The notes beneath the pieces are model-generated. The model ran no database searches, was not told the origin of the DNA, and saw only the letters and a list, made by a program, of their open reading frames with translations. Below are positions 34,176-41,423 of a stretch of 54,496 nt of DNA, in pieces (positions within the stretch are counted from its first letter, which is position 1; each line of letters opens with the position of its first letter). This DNA is from an uncultured Bacilli bacterium (lineage in GTDB: Bacteria; Bacillota_I; Bacilli_A; RF39; UBA660): NCBI GenBank assembly GCA_934101225.1, contig CAKOQK010000006.1, positions 1 through 54,496 of the forward strand. Direction: 5' to 3'. Made by a program: the position numbers and the translations under genes.

Positions 34176-34218
34176 TACTTTATCATCCCAAACTATATTT
34201 AATTTAGCAAAATTATAC

Positions 34219-34244
34219 GAAAAAAGAAACTACTTTTGTTTCTT
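34219..34244 (-). terminator. intrinsic terminator of the 38-residue gene
   Basis: Perfect 7-bp stem AAGAAAC/GTTTCTT (34224-34230, 34238-34244), 7-nt loop, T run on the minus strand; overlaps the TAG stop. Confidence 0.8.
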
Positions 34245-34346
34245 CTTATCATAGTATAAACTATTTAAAACTTTTACCTTAACACCTTTTTCATATTTAA
34301 ACATTTTTCTAACGTTTTTAGGTAATTCTTTTTTATAAACCTTCAT
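34230..34346 (-). CDS. small basic protein, 38 residues
   Basis: A short gene with a complete set of signals: extended -10 TGCTATAAT (34378-34370), GGAGG 5 nt before the ATG at 34344-34346, and a perfect terminator overlapping the TAG. The product begins MKVYKKELPKNVRKMF and ends DSLYYDKKK-like LYYDKKKQK; it has about one third Lys plus Arg. The basic, Tyr-rich composition suggests a nucleic-acid or ribosome-binding small protein, but no family is recognised. It fills most of the 281-bp gap between the XRE regulator and the E2-like gene. Confidence 0.72.
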   Translation of the reverse strand: MKVYKKELPKNVRKMFKYEKGVKVKVLNSLYYDKKKQK

Positions 34347-34369
34347 GATTTCCTCCATTCAATAGACCT

Positions 34370-34378
34370 ATTATAGCA
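34370..34378 (-). promoter_or_regulatory. extended -10 promoter of the 38-residue gene
   Basis: Minus strand TGCTATAAT; no good -35 was seen. It is divergent to the E2-like gene promoter 27 bp away. Confidence 0.55.
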
Positions 34379-34404
34379 CAAATTTATAAATTTTGCCCAG
34401 AAAA

Positions 34405-34434
34405 TAGACATATAATTTTAATATATGCTATAAT
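34405..34434 (+). promoter_or_regulatory. sigma-A promoter of the E2-like gene
   Basis: TAGACA (34405-34410), 18-nt spacer ending TGC, TATAAT (34429-34434), an extended -10. Confidence 0.62.
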
Positions 34435-34456
34435 TTTTTTAGATTGGAGAATAAAA

Positions 34457-35311
34457 ATGAATAGAAGAGATGGTATTAAAGTTAAAAATTTAGATGGAAT
34501 GCATACTTTAATGTTAGAAATAATGCCAAAAAGATGTGATTCTGATGTTTATATATCAGCAAAAATAGATGTTACAAACTTAGTTGAATATGTTAATAAA
34601 TTAAAAAAGAAAAAAGAATACGAAAATTTAACATATTTTCATACTTTTTGTATCGCTATAGGAAAGTTAATCTATAATAGACCCTTACTTAATCGATTTA
34701 TAATTAATAAAACTTTTTATGATCGAAAATATATATCTCTTGGTTTTGTTGCTAAAAAGGAATTTACTGATCACTCTGAAGAAGTATTTACCTCTATAAG
34801 AATTAATAAAGATGATAATTTAAAAACCATTAGTGATAAAACAAGTGGTAAAGTAACTAACCTAAGAAACAATAAAACTAATGACACTGATGATTTAATT
34901 AATGTTTTAGGTCATATGCCTAAAATTATTAGATATATTGCAATTAAAATATTTAAATTTATGGATAATCATGATCTTCTTCCTGAATCACTTACTGAAA
35001 ACTTAATATATTATCAAAGTGCCTTATTATCTAACTTAGGTTCAATTAATTGCAATTCTATTTATCATCATCTAACTGATTTTGGTACTAATGAAGCCTT
35101 AATCACATTTGGCAAAATTGAAGATGAACCTAAAGTAATAAATGGTAAAATTGAAATAAGAAAAATGTTAGATATTGGAATAACTATAGATGAACGAATA
35201 GCAGACGGATTTTATTTTGCAAAATCTCTCAAATTATTAGAATATATTTTTGAAAATCCAGAAACTCTAGAAGACAGTGCTGATACATTATATGATATCA
35301 AACTACGTTAA
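34457..35311 (+). CDS. orphan 2-oxoacid dehydrogenase E2-like acyltransferase, active-site His replaced
   Basis: 284 residues, CAT/E2 catalytic fold: KIDVTNLVEYVNKLKKK near the start, LTYFHTFCIAIGKLI, the strand SALLSNLGSINC, TDFGTNEALITFGKIEDEP and a C-terminal ITIDERIADGFYFAKSLKLL. The last matches the DHRxxDG active-site block, but His is Glu (DERIADG), so classical acyl transfer to CoA is unlikely. It has no lipoyl or E1/E3-binding domain and no E1/E3 genes nearby. Related stand-alone E2 domains occur in Firmicutes with unknown role. Monocistronic with own promoter and terminator. Confidence 0.8.
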   Translation: MNRRDGIKVKNLDGMHTLMLEIMPKRCDSDVYISAKIDVTNLVEYVNKLKKKKEYENLTYFHTFCIAIGKLIYNRPLLNRFIINKTFYDRKYISLGFVAKKEFTDHSEEVFTSIRINKDDNLKTISDKTSGKVTNLRNNKTNDTDDLINVLGHMPKIIRYIAIKIFKFMDNHDLLPESLTENLIYYQSALLSNLGSINCNSIYHHLTDFGTNEALITFGKIEDEPKVINGKIEIRKMLDIGITIDERIADGFYFAKSLKLLEYIFENPETLEDSADTLYDIKLR

Positions 35312-35340
35312 TAAAATTATATTTCTTCCATAAATTAAAA

Positions 35341-35385
35341 AAAGAAATATTAAAGTTTAAAATAACTAATAATATTTCTTTTTTA
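35341..35385. terminator. bidirectional terminator between E2-like gene and capA-like gene
   Basis: Perfect 11-bp stem (35341-35351 with 35371-35381), 19-nt loop, T-rich on both strands. Confidence 0.75.
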
Positions 35386-35387
35386 TT

Positions 35388-36449
35388 TTACATTCCATAA
35401 TTAAATCCACTAGAATATTTCATAATTTTATTAAATACTCTAACTTTTTCTTCTCCATCTAAGATAACTGGTTGATAATTATTAACATTCTTTTTTCCAG
35501 ATACAGATGTTGGCACTATCTCAATATTATCATCTAATTTTAATTCGCCATTATAGAAATTAAAGGTTTGTCTAAACATAAATGTATCTTTATCTGGTGG
35601 ATTTTGATTACCACCAAATACAAAATTAGCTAAAGAATAAATTATATATTTATCATTATATTTTTCAATCCCCTGTATTACATGAGGATGTGTTCCAACT
35701 ACTAAATCAGCACCATTATCAATTAAATAATGTCCCATCTTTTTTTGTGCTTCATTTTGCATTAAATCTTTCTCAATTCCCCAATGTACACTAACAATAA
35801 TAAGTTCAGCACCATTTTCTTTTAAATAATCAAGTCCTTTTTTAGCTTCTGCATATTTAACACAATCAATATCATGAAAAGCCATAAATCCAACTTTAAT
35901 ATCATTTACCTCTTTAATTAGATAATCACTATATCCATAATGTAATACGTTATTATCATTTAGAGTTTTAATTGTTTCATCATAACCACTTTTACCAAAA
36001 TCATAAGCATGATTATTAGCAAAACTAACCATTTCAACACTACCTTTTTTTAAAACATCAACATAACTAGTAGGCGCTTTAAAATTAAATGCCTTTTCCA
36101 CTATGTCATTTGAAGTAGTAAGCTGTCCCTCTAAATTAGCAACCGTAATATCATCTTGATCTAAATAATCCTTAACTTTTGCAAAATAATATGCATAATC
36201 TCCATTATTATCATCCAAATATTTATCAAATCTGGTTCCATATCCATACCTTGGATCCCATCCAATCGTGCAATCTCCAACAAAACTTAAAGTCACTTTC
36301 TTTTTATCGCTTTTAGGACTATCCTCACTTGTTTCTTTAATAATTAAAGGACTAGAAACATTTATATTCATTTTATTAAATCTAACTACAAAAGTATAAA
36401 TAAATAAACAAAATACTATACCATATATACAAATTATTAATTTCTTCAA
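35388..36449 (-). CDS. CapA-family metallophosphatase-fold protein
   Basis: 353 residues. An N-terminal membrane anchor (about 4-22) is followed by the PGA_cap fold: LSFVGDCTIGWD, VANLEGQLT, FANNHAYDFG, VSVHWGIE and VGTHPHVIQGIE, all landmarks of the calcineurin-like CapA family implicated in poly-gamma-glutamate capsule assembly. Here it is the third gene after a probable D-aspartate ligase and an amino-acid racemase (3-bp gap), so a role in processing an extracellular amino-acid polymer or wall-linked peptide is plausible. No capB/capC genes are present. Confidence 0.86.
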   Translation of the reverse strand: MKKLIICIYGIVFCLFIYTFVVRFNKMNINVSSPLIIKETSEDSPKSDKKKVTLSFVGDCTIGWDPRYGYGTRFDKYLDDNNGDYAYYFAKVKDYLDQDDITVANLEGQLTTSNDIVEKAFNFKAPTSYVDVLKKGSVEMVSFANNHAYDFGKSGYDETIKTLNDNNVLHYGYSDYLIKEVNDIKVGFMAFHDIDCVKYAEAKKGLDYLKENGAELIIVSVHWGIEKDLMQNEAQKKMGHYLIDNGADLVVGTHPHVIQGIEKYNDKYIIYSLANFVFGGNQNPPDKDTFMFRQTFNFYNGELKLDDNIEIVPTSVSGKKNVNNYQPVILDGEEKVRVFNKIMKYSSGFNYGM

Positions 36450-36452
36450 TTA

Positions 36453-37148
36453 TTACTCCTTTAAACTCTTTCCTGATAACTCTACTGCCTTTCTTGCTAA
36501 AACAGTCAAACTATCAACTACATCACTATAACTTACTTTTAAATAACTATAAATAACTGATAATTCTGTACAACCAAGAATTATTTTTTCACAACCATTA
36601 TCTCTAAAATAATCTAATATTTCTTCAAATTCATCTAACGAAACTTCTTTATTCTTCTTAACTTTGTTATAAATAATATTCATTACTTTTTCTTGATGCA
36701 CATCATCTGGAACAAATAATAAATCATTACCAATAAATTTATGATATGCTCCAGATTTAATAGTTCCATCTGTAGCCATTAAACCAACTTTCTTAGGTTT
36801 ATCTTTAAGCACAAATTTACTAGTTTCTTCTAAGATATTAATAATTTTAGAATTTACTCTACTCTGAACCTCATCAAAGAAATAACTTGCCGTATTACAA
36901 GGAATAACAATATATTTACATCCTTCTCTCTCAAGTATTCTAGCACATTTAATCATTTCTGGAACAGGACTGTTATCTGAATTACCAAGTATAAAACTAG
37001 TCCTATCTGGAATACTTGAAAATTGACAAACTAATAAATCAACATTATCTTGATCACATTCACTTATCGTATTATTAATAACTAAATCCATAAAATAAGT
37101 TGTTGCTTTAGGACCTAGTCCTCCAATAACCCCAATTAAATTATTCAT
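36453..37148 (-). CDS. aspartate/glutamate racemase
   Basis: 231 residues, cofactor-independent Asp/Glu racemase. Both catalytic cysteines are present: VIPCNTASYFF and ILGCTELSVIY. N-terminal IGVIGGLGPKATTYF is the usual start. It makes D-Asp or D-Glu. Overlap of 8 bp with the upstream ATP-grasp ligase, as in enterococcal ligase/racemase operons, favours D-Asp as product. MurI-like function cannot be excluded, but the sequence is closer to the Asp racemase type. Confidence 0.87.
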   Translation of the reverse strand: MNNLIGVIGGLGPKATTYFMDLVINNTISECDQDNVDLLVCQFSSIPDRTSFILGNSDNSPVPEMIKCARILEREGCKYIVIPCNTASYFFDEVQSRVNSKIINILEETSKFVLKDKPKKVGLMATDGTIKSGAYHKFIGNDLLFVPDDVHQEKVMNIIYNKVKKNKEVSLDEFEEILDYFRDNGCEKIILGCTELSVIYSYLKVSYSDVVDSLTVLARKAVELSGKSLKE

Positions 37149-38328
37149 AATATTTCCTAAACTTTCTAATATGATTAATTAAAGCACCAATAATATAATA
37201 TTTTCTCTTAAAACTAAAATCTTTATTATAATCTAATGGATTATTCTTCTTTAATTTTTTAGCAACTTTAACTAATTCTCTATCTTTACAATATTTTTTA
37301 ATAACTCCAAAAGGAACAATACTATAAAGTTCACATCCTTCTTGTTTATATATTTTATCATGTATATCATAAATAAAAGTATCTACAAGTGGTGCTAAAT
37401 AATTCGTATTACATGTGCCCATATAGAAATTGCTTCTACCAAGTCTTACATTAACCTCAAAGAAATAAAATTCTTTAGTATCATCATCATACTTAATATC
37501 AAAATTAGCATAACCTACATATTTAGTTTCTTTAATAAACTTTTTAGCTGCTTCTACAATTTTTTCATCTTCTATATTATATATAGCCGAATAATTTCCT
37601 GTTACATCAGGTCCCTTTTCTTCTAATAATACTTTACCAACTGATGAAAATATAACATTACTATTTTGATCAGCAAAGCAAGTTAAAACTCTCATATTAG
37701 CATCTGTTCCTTTAATATACTCTTGAACAACTACTGTATCGTCATAACCAGATGCAAATAACTTTTTCATCATTTCTTTATATTCATCTAAAGATTTAAA
37801 TAAAAATACCTTCTCTTTTCCTTCAAAACTAAGTCTTTGATACATTGCTTTATTACTTACTTTAGCAATAAAAGGACACTTAAAACTTATCTTAGTTTTA
37901 TCATAATTACTCTTATCAACTACAATAGTTTTAGGATAATTAATACCCACCTTTTCACATATTTCATAAAATCCCTCTTTAGAAGAAACTTTAACTAAAG
38001 TATCATAATCAATAGTAGGTACAACATAATATTTACTTAATTTATCTTTATTCCTAATAATAATTTCAACATAATCTTCACTACAACCAAAAAGTAATAA
38101 TTTTTTATCTTCATATTTACCCTTAAGTTCTATTAAAAAATCAATTAATTTTTCTTCTGTCATATTATCAATAGTAAGTACATCTGTTATTTTAGAATAT
38201 TTAGTCATCCAATAAGTATATTTTCCAATAACAATTGATTTTATCTTATAATGTTCATAAATAGTTCTTGCAACACTATAAGCACCTACATCTATTCCTA
38301 ATATTACTGGTATAAATTCATTATTCAT
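37141..38328 (-). CDS. ATP-grasp ligase, probable D-aspartate ligase
   Basis: 395 residues from ATG 38326-38328 (AGAGG upstream). A pre-ATP-grasp domain (VILGIDVGAYSVARTIYE) is followed by ATP-grasp landmarks: CPFIAKVSNKAMYQR, TVVVQEYIKGTDANMRVL, and FEVNVRLGRSNFYM, the metal-binding Glu-Asn-like loop. In Enterococcus faecium the D-Asp ligase of this type adds D-Asp to the stem-peptide Lys and is encoded with an Asp racemase. The same gene pair here suggests D-Asp/D-iAsn cross-bridges. Family firm, substrate inferred from context. Confidence 0.75.
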   Translation of the reverse strand: MNNEFIPVILGIDVGAYSVARTIYEHYKIKSIVIGKYTYWMTKYSKITDVLTIDNMTEEKLIDFLIELKGKYEDKKLLLFGCSEDYVEIIIRNKDKLSKYYVVPTIDYDTLVKVSSKEGFYEICEKVGINYPKTIVVDKSNYDKTKISFKCPFIAKVSNKAMYQRLSFEGKEKVFLFKSLDEYKEMMKKLFASGYDDTVVVQEYIKGTDANMRVLTCFADQNSNVIFSSVGKVLLEEKGPDVTGNYSAIYNIEDEKIVEAAKKFIKETKYVGYANFDIKYDDDTKEFYFFEVNVRLGRSNFYMGTCNTNYLAPLVDTFIYDIHDKIYKQEGCELYSIVPFGVIKKYCKDRELVKVAKKLKKNNPLDYNKDFSFKRKYYIIGALINHIRKFRKYYE

Positions 38329-38405
38329 ATTATCACTACCTCTAAATTTATTATACACGTATATTAAAAAAGAATAAAGCCATAATTATAAATGGAGGAA
38401 AAATA

Positions 38406-38618
38406 ATGAAAAAAGTACCATGTATGTTATCTACTAAAGATACATCTTACATTGAAGATATGTTTAATTGGAATATAACAGCATATCAAAAATGTGAAGA
38501 ATATTTAAAAAAAGTGACTAACAAAGATTTGCAATCAGAACTTAAAAAAATAAGTAAAATGCATTATAAAAATTGTGATAAGTTAGTCAAATATATAGGA
38601 GGTTTTATTAATGAATGA
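38406..38618 (+). CDS. CotF-like spore coat protein, first of a pair
   Basis: 70 residues, no signal peptide. LSTKDTSYIEDMFNWNITAYQKCEEYL matches the start of the CotF family, a ferritin-like helical hairpin protein found in spore coats. GGAGG lies 6-8 nt before the ATG. The last codons carry AGGAGG, the ribosome site of the second CotF-like gene, which overlaps it by 8 bp. The pair looks like the two helical halves of a CotF-like bundle made as separate chains. Confidence 0.72.
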   Translation: MKKVPCMLSTKDTSYIEDMFNWNITAYQKCEEYLKKVTNKDLQSELKKISKMHYKNCDKLVKYIGGFINE

Positions 38619-38868
38619 TAAATTTATTCTATATGATATGTTAAACACTGAAAAAAACATGAAAATAAATACAGCAACTGCTTTAAATGAAGCATCATGC
38701 GATGAAATTTATAATTTATATCATGAAATATTCGAAGATATCTCAACTTCTGCTAAAAACTTATTTACTATTGGTTTTAATAATAATTGGTATACCTTAG
38801 AAGAAACAACCAAAACTAAAATTAATGAAAGCCATACTAAATTAAAGAATTCTCTAAAAGAAGAATAA
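38611..38868 (+). CDS. CotF-like spore coat protein, second of a pair
   Basis: 85 residues, helical. ILYDMLNTEKNMKINTATALNEASCDEIYNLYHEIFEDI has the helix pattern of the CotF-type ferritin-like fold; the end WYTLEETTKTKINES is the usual tail. It starts in an 8-bp overlap with the first copy, behind AGGAGG. Probable role in spore coat, consistent with Spo0A and SpoVS in the window. Confidence 0.68.
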   Translation: MNDKFILYDMLNTEKNMKINTATALNEASCDEIYNLYHEIFEDISTSAKNLFTIGFNNNWYTLEETTKTKINESHTKLKNSLKEE

Positions 38869-38874
38869 TATTTA

Positions 38875-38907
38875 AAAAGATACTTGTTTAAAGTCCAAGT
38901 ATCTTTT
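38875..38907. terminator. bidirectional terminator between CotF-like genes and surface gene
   Basis: Perfect 12-bp stem AAAAGATACTTG/CAAGTATCTTTT (38875-38886, 38896-38907), 9-nt loop. Confidence 0.85.
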
Positions 38908-38909
38908 AT

Positions 38910-40352
38910 TTATTCTTGATGAGCACGTAAGATAACTATTCCTGAGGCACCAGCACCTGTTCCATCTTTATTTTGTCCATTACCGCCATCACCAGTATTA
39001 GCAGCGCCTGTACATCCTTCACCTCTAGAACCATTTTTTCCACCACTTCCACCACCAGCATAAAGCGTTCCAGTAGATTCGCCAAATTCTCTTGTTGTAG
39101 TTCCCTGACCTGTTCCTTTGCCATTGCCAGTGCCATCTCCGCCATCTGATCCTCCAGTAGTAGAAGTATTTGATGCACCGCCTCCACCGGAACCACCATT
39201 TCCTCCTTTCCAACTTGAAGCACCTATTCCACCAGCTGCTATTTCGCCTAAAGCACTAGTATCGCCACCATTATTTCCTACATTATTTGTTGTAGAATAC
39301 TTACCTCCAGTACCCACCACAATAGAATATTCAGTATCTGATAAAGCAATTTTCTTTAGCTTTGTAGTAGTATAACCACCACCGCCACCGCCACCATAGT
39401 CATAATGGTTAGTATATTTATCATGGCCACCGCCGCCACCACCAACTAGAAATATATCTAATAATGGTACCTGTCCAGTAAATGTTAAAGTTCCACTACT
39501 TAAAAATCTAATTTTCCAATCAATCGTATCTCCATCAACGATTTCATATTCTCCAGTATAAGTAAAAGGTGGTGCTCCTGGTTGAGTAAAAAATTCCACA
39601 ACTACTCTATCAACAAAACCCTCAACAATAAATTTCCACTTATTTGTATATCTATCACAAGACATTAAAGTATTATCTGATACAACTTCAGTAGTACCAT
39701 CATATGCTTTTACTTTTGCAACATAATTACATGAAGCCGGATATGCATTAGTTTTAACCCCATCAACATAAGCAATTACATCAACGCCTATGGAAGGTTC
39801 AACTAATTGGTAATTAAAATTATTAGCAAGTTCTAATTCATTCCATTCGTAACCTGCATTCATATTTAATTTAATATAATAATCATTTTCCGTATTATTT
39901 ATTGTTATTAAACTTATTTTTTTTGCATTATTACTTCCTGGCGATATTAAACCATTTGCTTTTTTTGTTTTCAACATATTTAAAGCAACTTGTACATTAG
40001 CAGGCAAACCATTCAATTTTTCCTTACAATTAACATCCTTACAAACATCATATAATAATTCATATTTAACATTTATATTATTTAAATTTATTATATTAAC
40101 TTCAAATGATTCCGTCATTCCCGCTGCTAATTTTAATATTCTATCATCAGATTCACCAGCATTAGTTGTTAAATTAAATACAAGACCATTAACATTTATG
40201 TTGACAACAGATGCTTCTTTACTAGCTGTAAAAATTGATAATGAATATCCTAACGTAAAAATAAACGAAAGCATCACAAAAATTATTACAAGAATTCTTG
40301 TTTTTTTATCACTATTTATCATTTTACATAATTTTATTATTTTTTTCTTCAT
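38910..40352 (-). CDS. exported surface protein with C-terminal glycine-rich domain, G-tract promoter
   Basis: 480 residues. The signal helix (about 18-40) ends in LGYSLSIFTASKEA, close to SipW-type signals. A TasA-like beta domain follows (VNINVNGLVFNL, ESFEVNIINLNN), with Cys residues at VCKDVNCKEK. The last 180 residues are a glycine-rich domain (FLVGGGGGGHDKY, YGGGGGGGYTTTKL, GASGIVILRAHQE) like those of many exported bacterial proteins. AGGAG lies 9 nt before the ATG. No sorting signal. Function unknown, probably adhesive or structural. The promoter carries a seven-G spacer, as in the 18489 gene. Confidence 0.78.
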   Translation of the reverse strand: MKKKIIKLCKMINSDKKTRILVIIFVMLSFIFTLGYSLSIFTASKEASVVNINVNGLVFNLTTNAGESDDRILKLAAGMTESFEVNIINLNNINVKYELLYDVCKDVNCKEKLNGLPANVQVALNMLKTKKANGLISPGSNNAKKISLITINNTENDYYIKLNMNAGYEWNELELANNFNYQLVEPSIGVDVIAYVDGVKTNAYPASCNYVAKVKAYDGTTEVVSDNTLMSCDRYTNKWKFIVEGFVDRVVVEFFTQPGAPPFTYTGEYEIVDGDTIDWKIRFLSSGTLTFTGQVPLLDIFLVGGGGGGHDKYTNHYDYGGGGGGGYTTTKLKKIALSDTEYSIVVGTGGKYSTTNNVGNNGGDTSALGEIAAGGIGASSWKGGNGGSGGGGASNTSTTGGSDGGDGTGNGKGTGQGTTTREFGESTGTLYAGGGSGGKNGSRGEGCTGAANTGDGGNGQNKDGTGAGASGIVILRAHQE

Positions 40353-40378
40353 TTTTATTTTCTCCTACAATTAAGAAA

Positions 40379-40406
40379 ATTATATAATATTACCCCCCCG
40401 TGTCAA
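40379..40406 (-). promoter_or_regulatory. putative phase-variable promoter with G7 spacer (surface gene 38910)
   Basis: On the minus strand: -35 TTGACA (40406-40401), 16-nt spacer with C then seven G (40399-40393), -10 TATAAT (40384-40379). Predicted start is about 20 nt before the ATG at 40352. Both hexamers match the consensus. Confidence 0.72.
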
Positions 40407-40503
40407 TTTACATTTGATATACATTTATTTTACATATTTGACATATTTTATAATTTTATCCAAAATTATTTTCAAAAAACATTATTTTTATTAAATTTTA
40501 CTA

Positions 40504-40532
40504 TTGAATTTCCAAAATGATTATGATAATAT
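40504..40532 (+). promoter_or_regulatory. sigma-A-like promoter of tRNA-Ala
   Basis: TTGAAT (40504-40509), 17-nt spacer, TAATAT (40527-40532), start just before the tRNA. The remaining stretch 40410-40503 is AT-rich with nothing else recognised. Confidence 0.5.
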
Positions 40533-40544
40533 ATTCTTGTTCTT

Positions 40545-40621
40545 GGGGAATTAGCTCAGTTGGCTAGAGCATCTGCCTTGCACGCAGAGGGTCAAGGGTT
40601 CGAGTCCCTTATTCTCCACCA
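40545..40621 (+). tRNA. tRNA-Ala (anticodon UGC)
   Basis: 77 nt including encoded CCA (40619-40621). Acceptor GGGGAAT pairs with ATTCTCC with one G-T pair; D arm GCTCAGTTGGCTAGAGC; anticodon stem TCTGC/GCAGA with loop CTTGCAC, anticodon TGC at 40579-40581; T arm with GGTTCGAGTCC. Followed by a terminator. Confidence 0.97.
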
Positions 40622-40632
40622 AAGAAAAATCT

Positions 40633-40661
40633 AAAAGATGGAATATTATCCATCTTTTTTT
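40633..40661 (+). terminator. intrinsic terminator of tRNA-Ala
   Basis: Perfect 10-bp stem AAAAGATGGA/TCCATCTTTT (40633-40642, 40649-40658) with T run. Confidence 0.85.
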
Positions 40662-40730
40662 ATTTCAAATTATTTTACTTGGAACAATCATAAATTTATT
40701 ATACAATAATATTACGAGGAGAATGAATAA

Positions 40731-41327
40731 ATGAAAAAAAAAGACCTATTATTAGATGTTGATGAAGTTATATGCTTTTCTGGTTATTTAGAAGCAGTAA
40801 ATGATTTTTTAAATACCAATTACAATATTGATGATTTTGATTGTTATTATATTGATGAAAAGGTTATTCCTAAAGAAAGATTTAAAGAATTTAATGAATA
40901 TATAAGTAAAAGAAATTTATATGATTTTACATCTTTACTTCCCGATTCAATTGAAACAGTAAAAAAATTAAGTGAAAAATATAATATTTATATATGTTCT
41001 GCTTGTATAAATCCCTTTGATTTAGATAACTCTGGAATCCAATTTAAAAATAAATATGATTTTTTAAGGAAAAATTTACCATTTATTAACCCTAGAAACA
41101 TTATTTTAACTAGTTCAAAACATATGGTAAAAGCCGATATTCAAATAGATGATTGCTTATCTAACTTTGATAACGACGTTAAACTTAAAATTCTTTTTCC
41201 AGCCTACCATAATAAAAATATTGATGAAAACTTATTAAAAGAAAAAAATATTATTAGAGCTGGATATGACTGGAAAACAGGATGGCAAGAAGTATCTAAA
41301 ATATTACTAGAAAATGAAAATAATTAA
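40731..41327 (+). CDS. HAD-superfamily 5'(3')-deoxyribonucleotidase-like protein
   Basis: 198 residues, cytosolic. N-terminal LLLDVDEVICFSGYLEAVN has the DxDE nucleophile motif of the NT5C group; YICSACINPF is the second motif and ADIQIDDCLSNFD the acidic metal motif. These enzymes dephosphorylate deoxyribonucleoside monophosphates. GAGGAG precedes the ATG. Alone between the tRNA and the CofE-like gene. Confidence 0.75.
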   Translation: MKKKDLLLDVDEVICFSGYLEAVNDFLNTNYNIDDFDCYYIDEKVIPKERFKEFNEYISKRNLYDFTSLLPDSIETVKKLSEKYNIYICSACINPFDLDNSGIQFKNKYDFLRKNLPFINPRNIILTSSKHMVKADIQIDDCLSNFDNDVKLKILFPAYHNKNIDENLLKEKNIIRAGYDWKTGWQEVSKILLENENN

Positions 41328-41346
41328 GCCATAAATTGGCTTTTTT
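41326..41346 (+). terminator. intrinsic terminator of the HAD nucleotidase
   Basis: AAGCCA/TGGCTT stem (41326-41331, 41337-41342), TAAAT loop, then T run; begins in the stop codon. Confidence 0.75.
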
Positions 41347-41423
41347 ATGTGTAAAGTTATAAATTGTATCTTGTTTCATATCATAATAATATAGTAAAAT
41401 TTTATTGTAAGGACGTGATATAT

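Noticed and set aside
39025..39375. Several frames on both strands within the glycine-rich part of the 38910 gene
   Set aside because: Low-complexity G+C-rich sequence opens other frames by chance; no start signals and odd composition (Pro-rich or Trp/Arg-rich).
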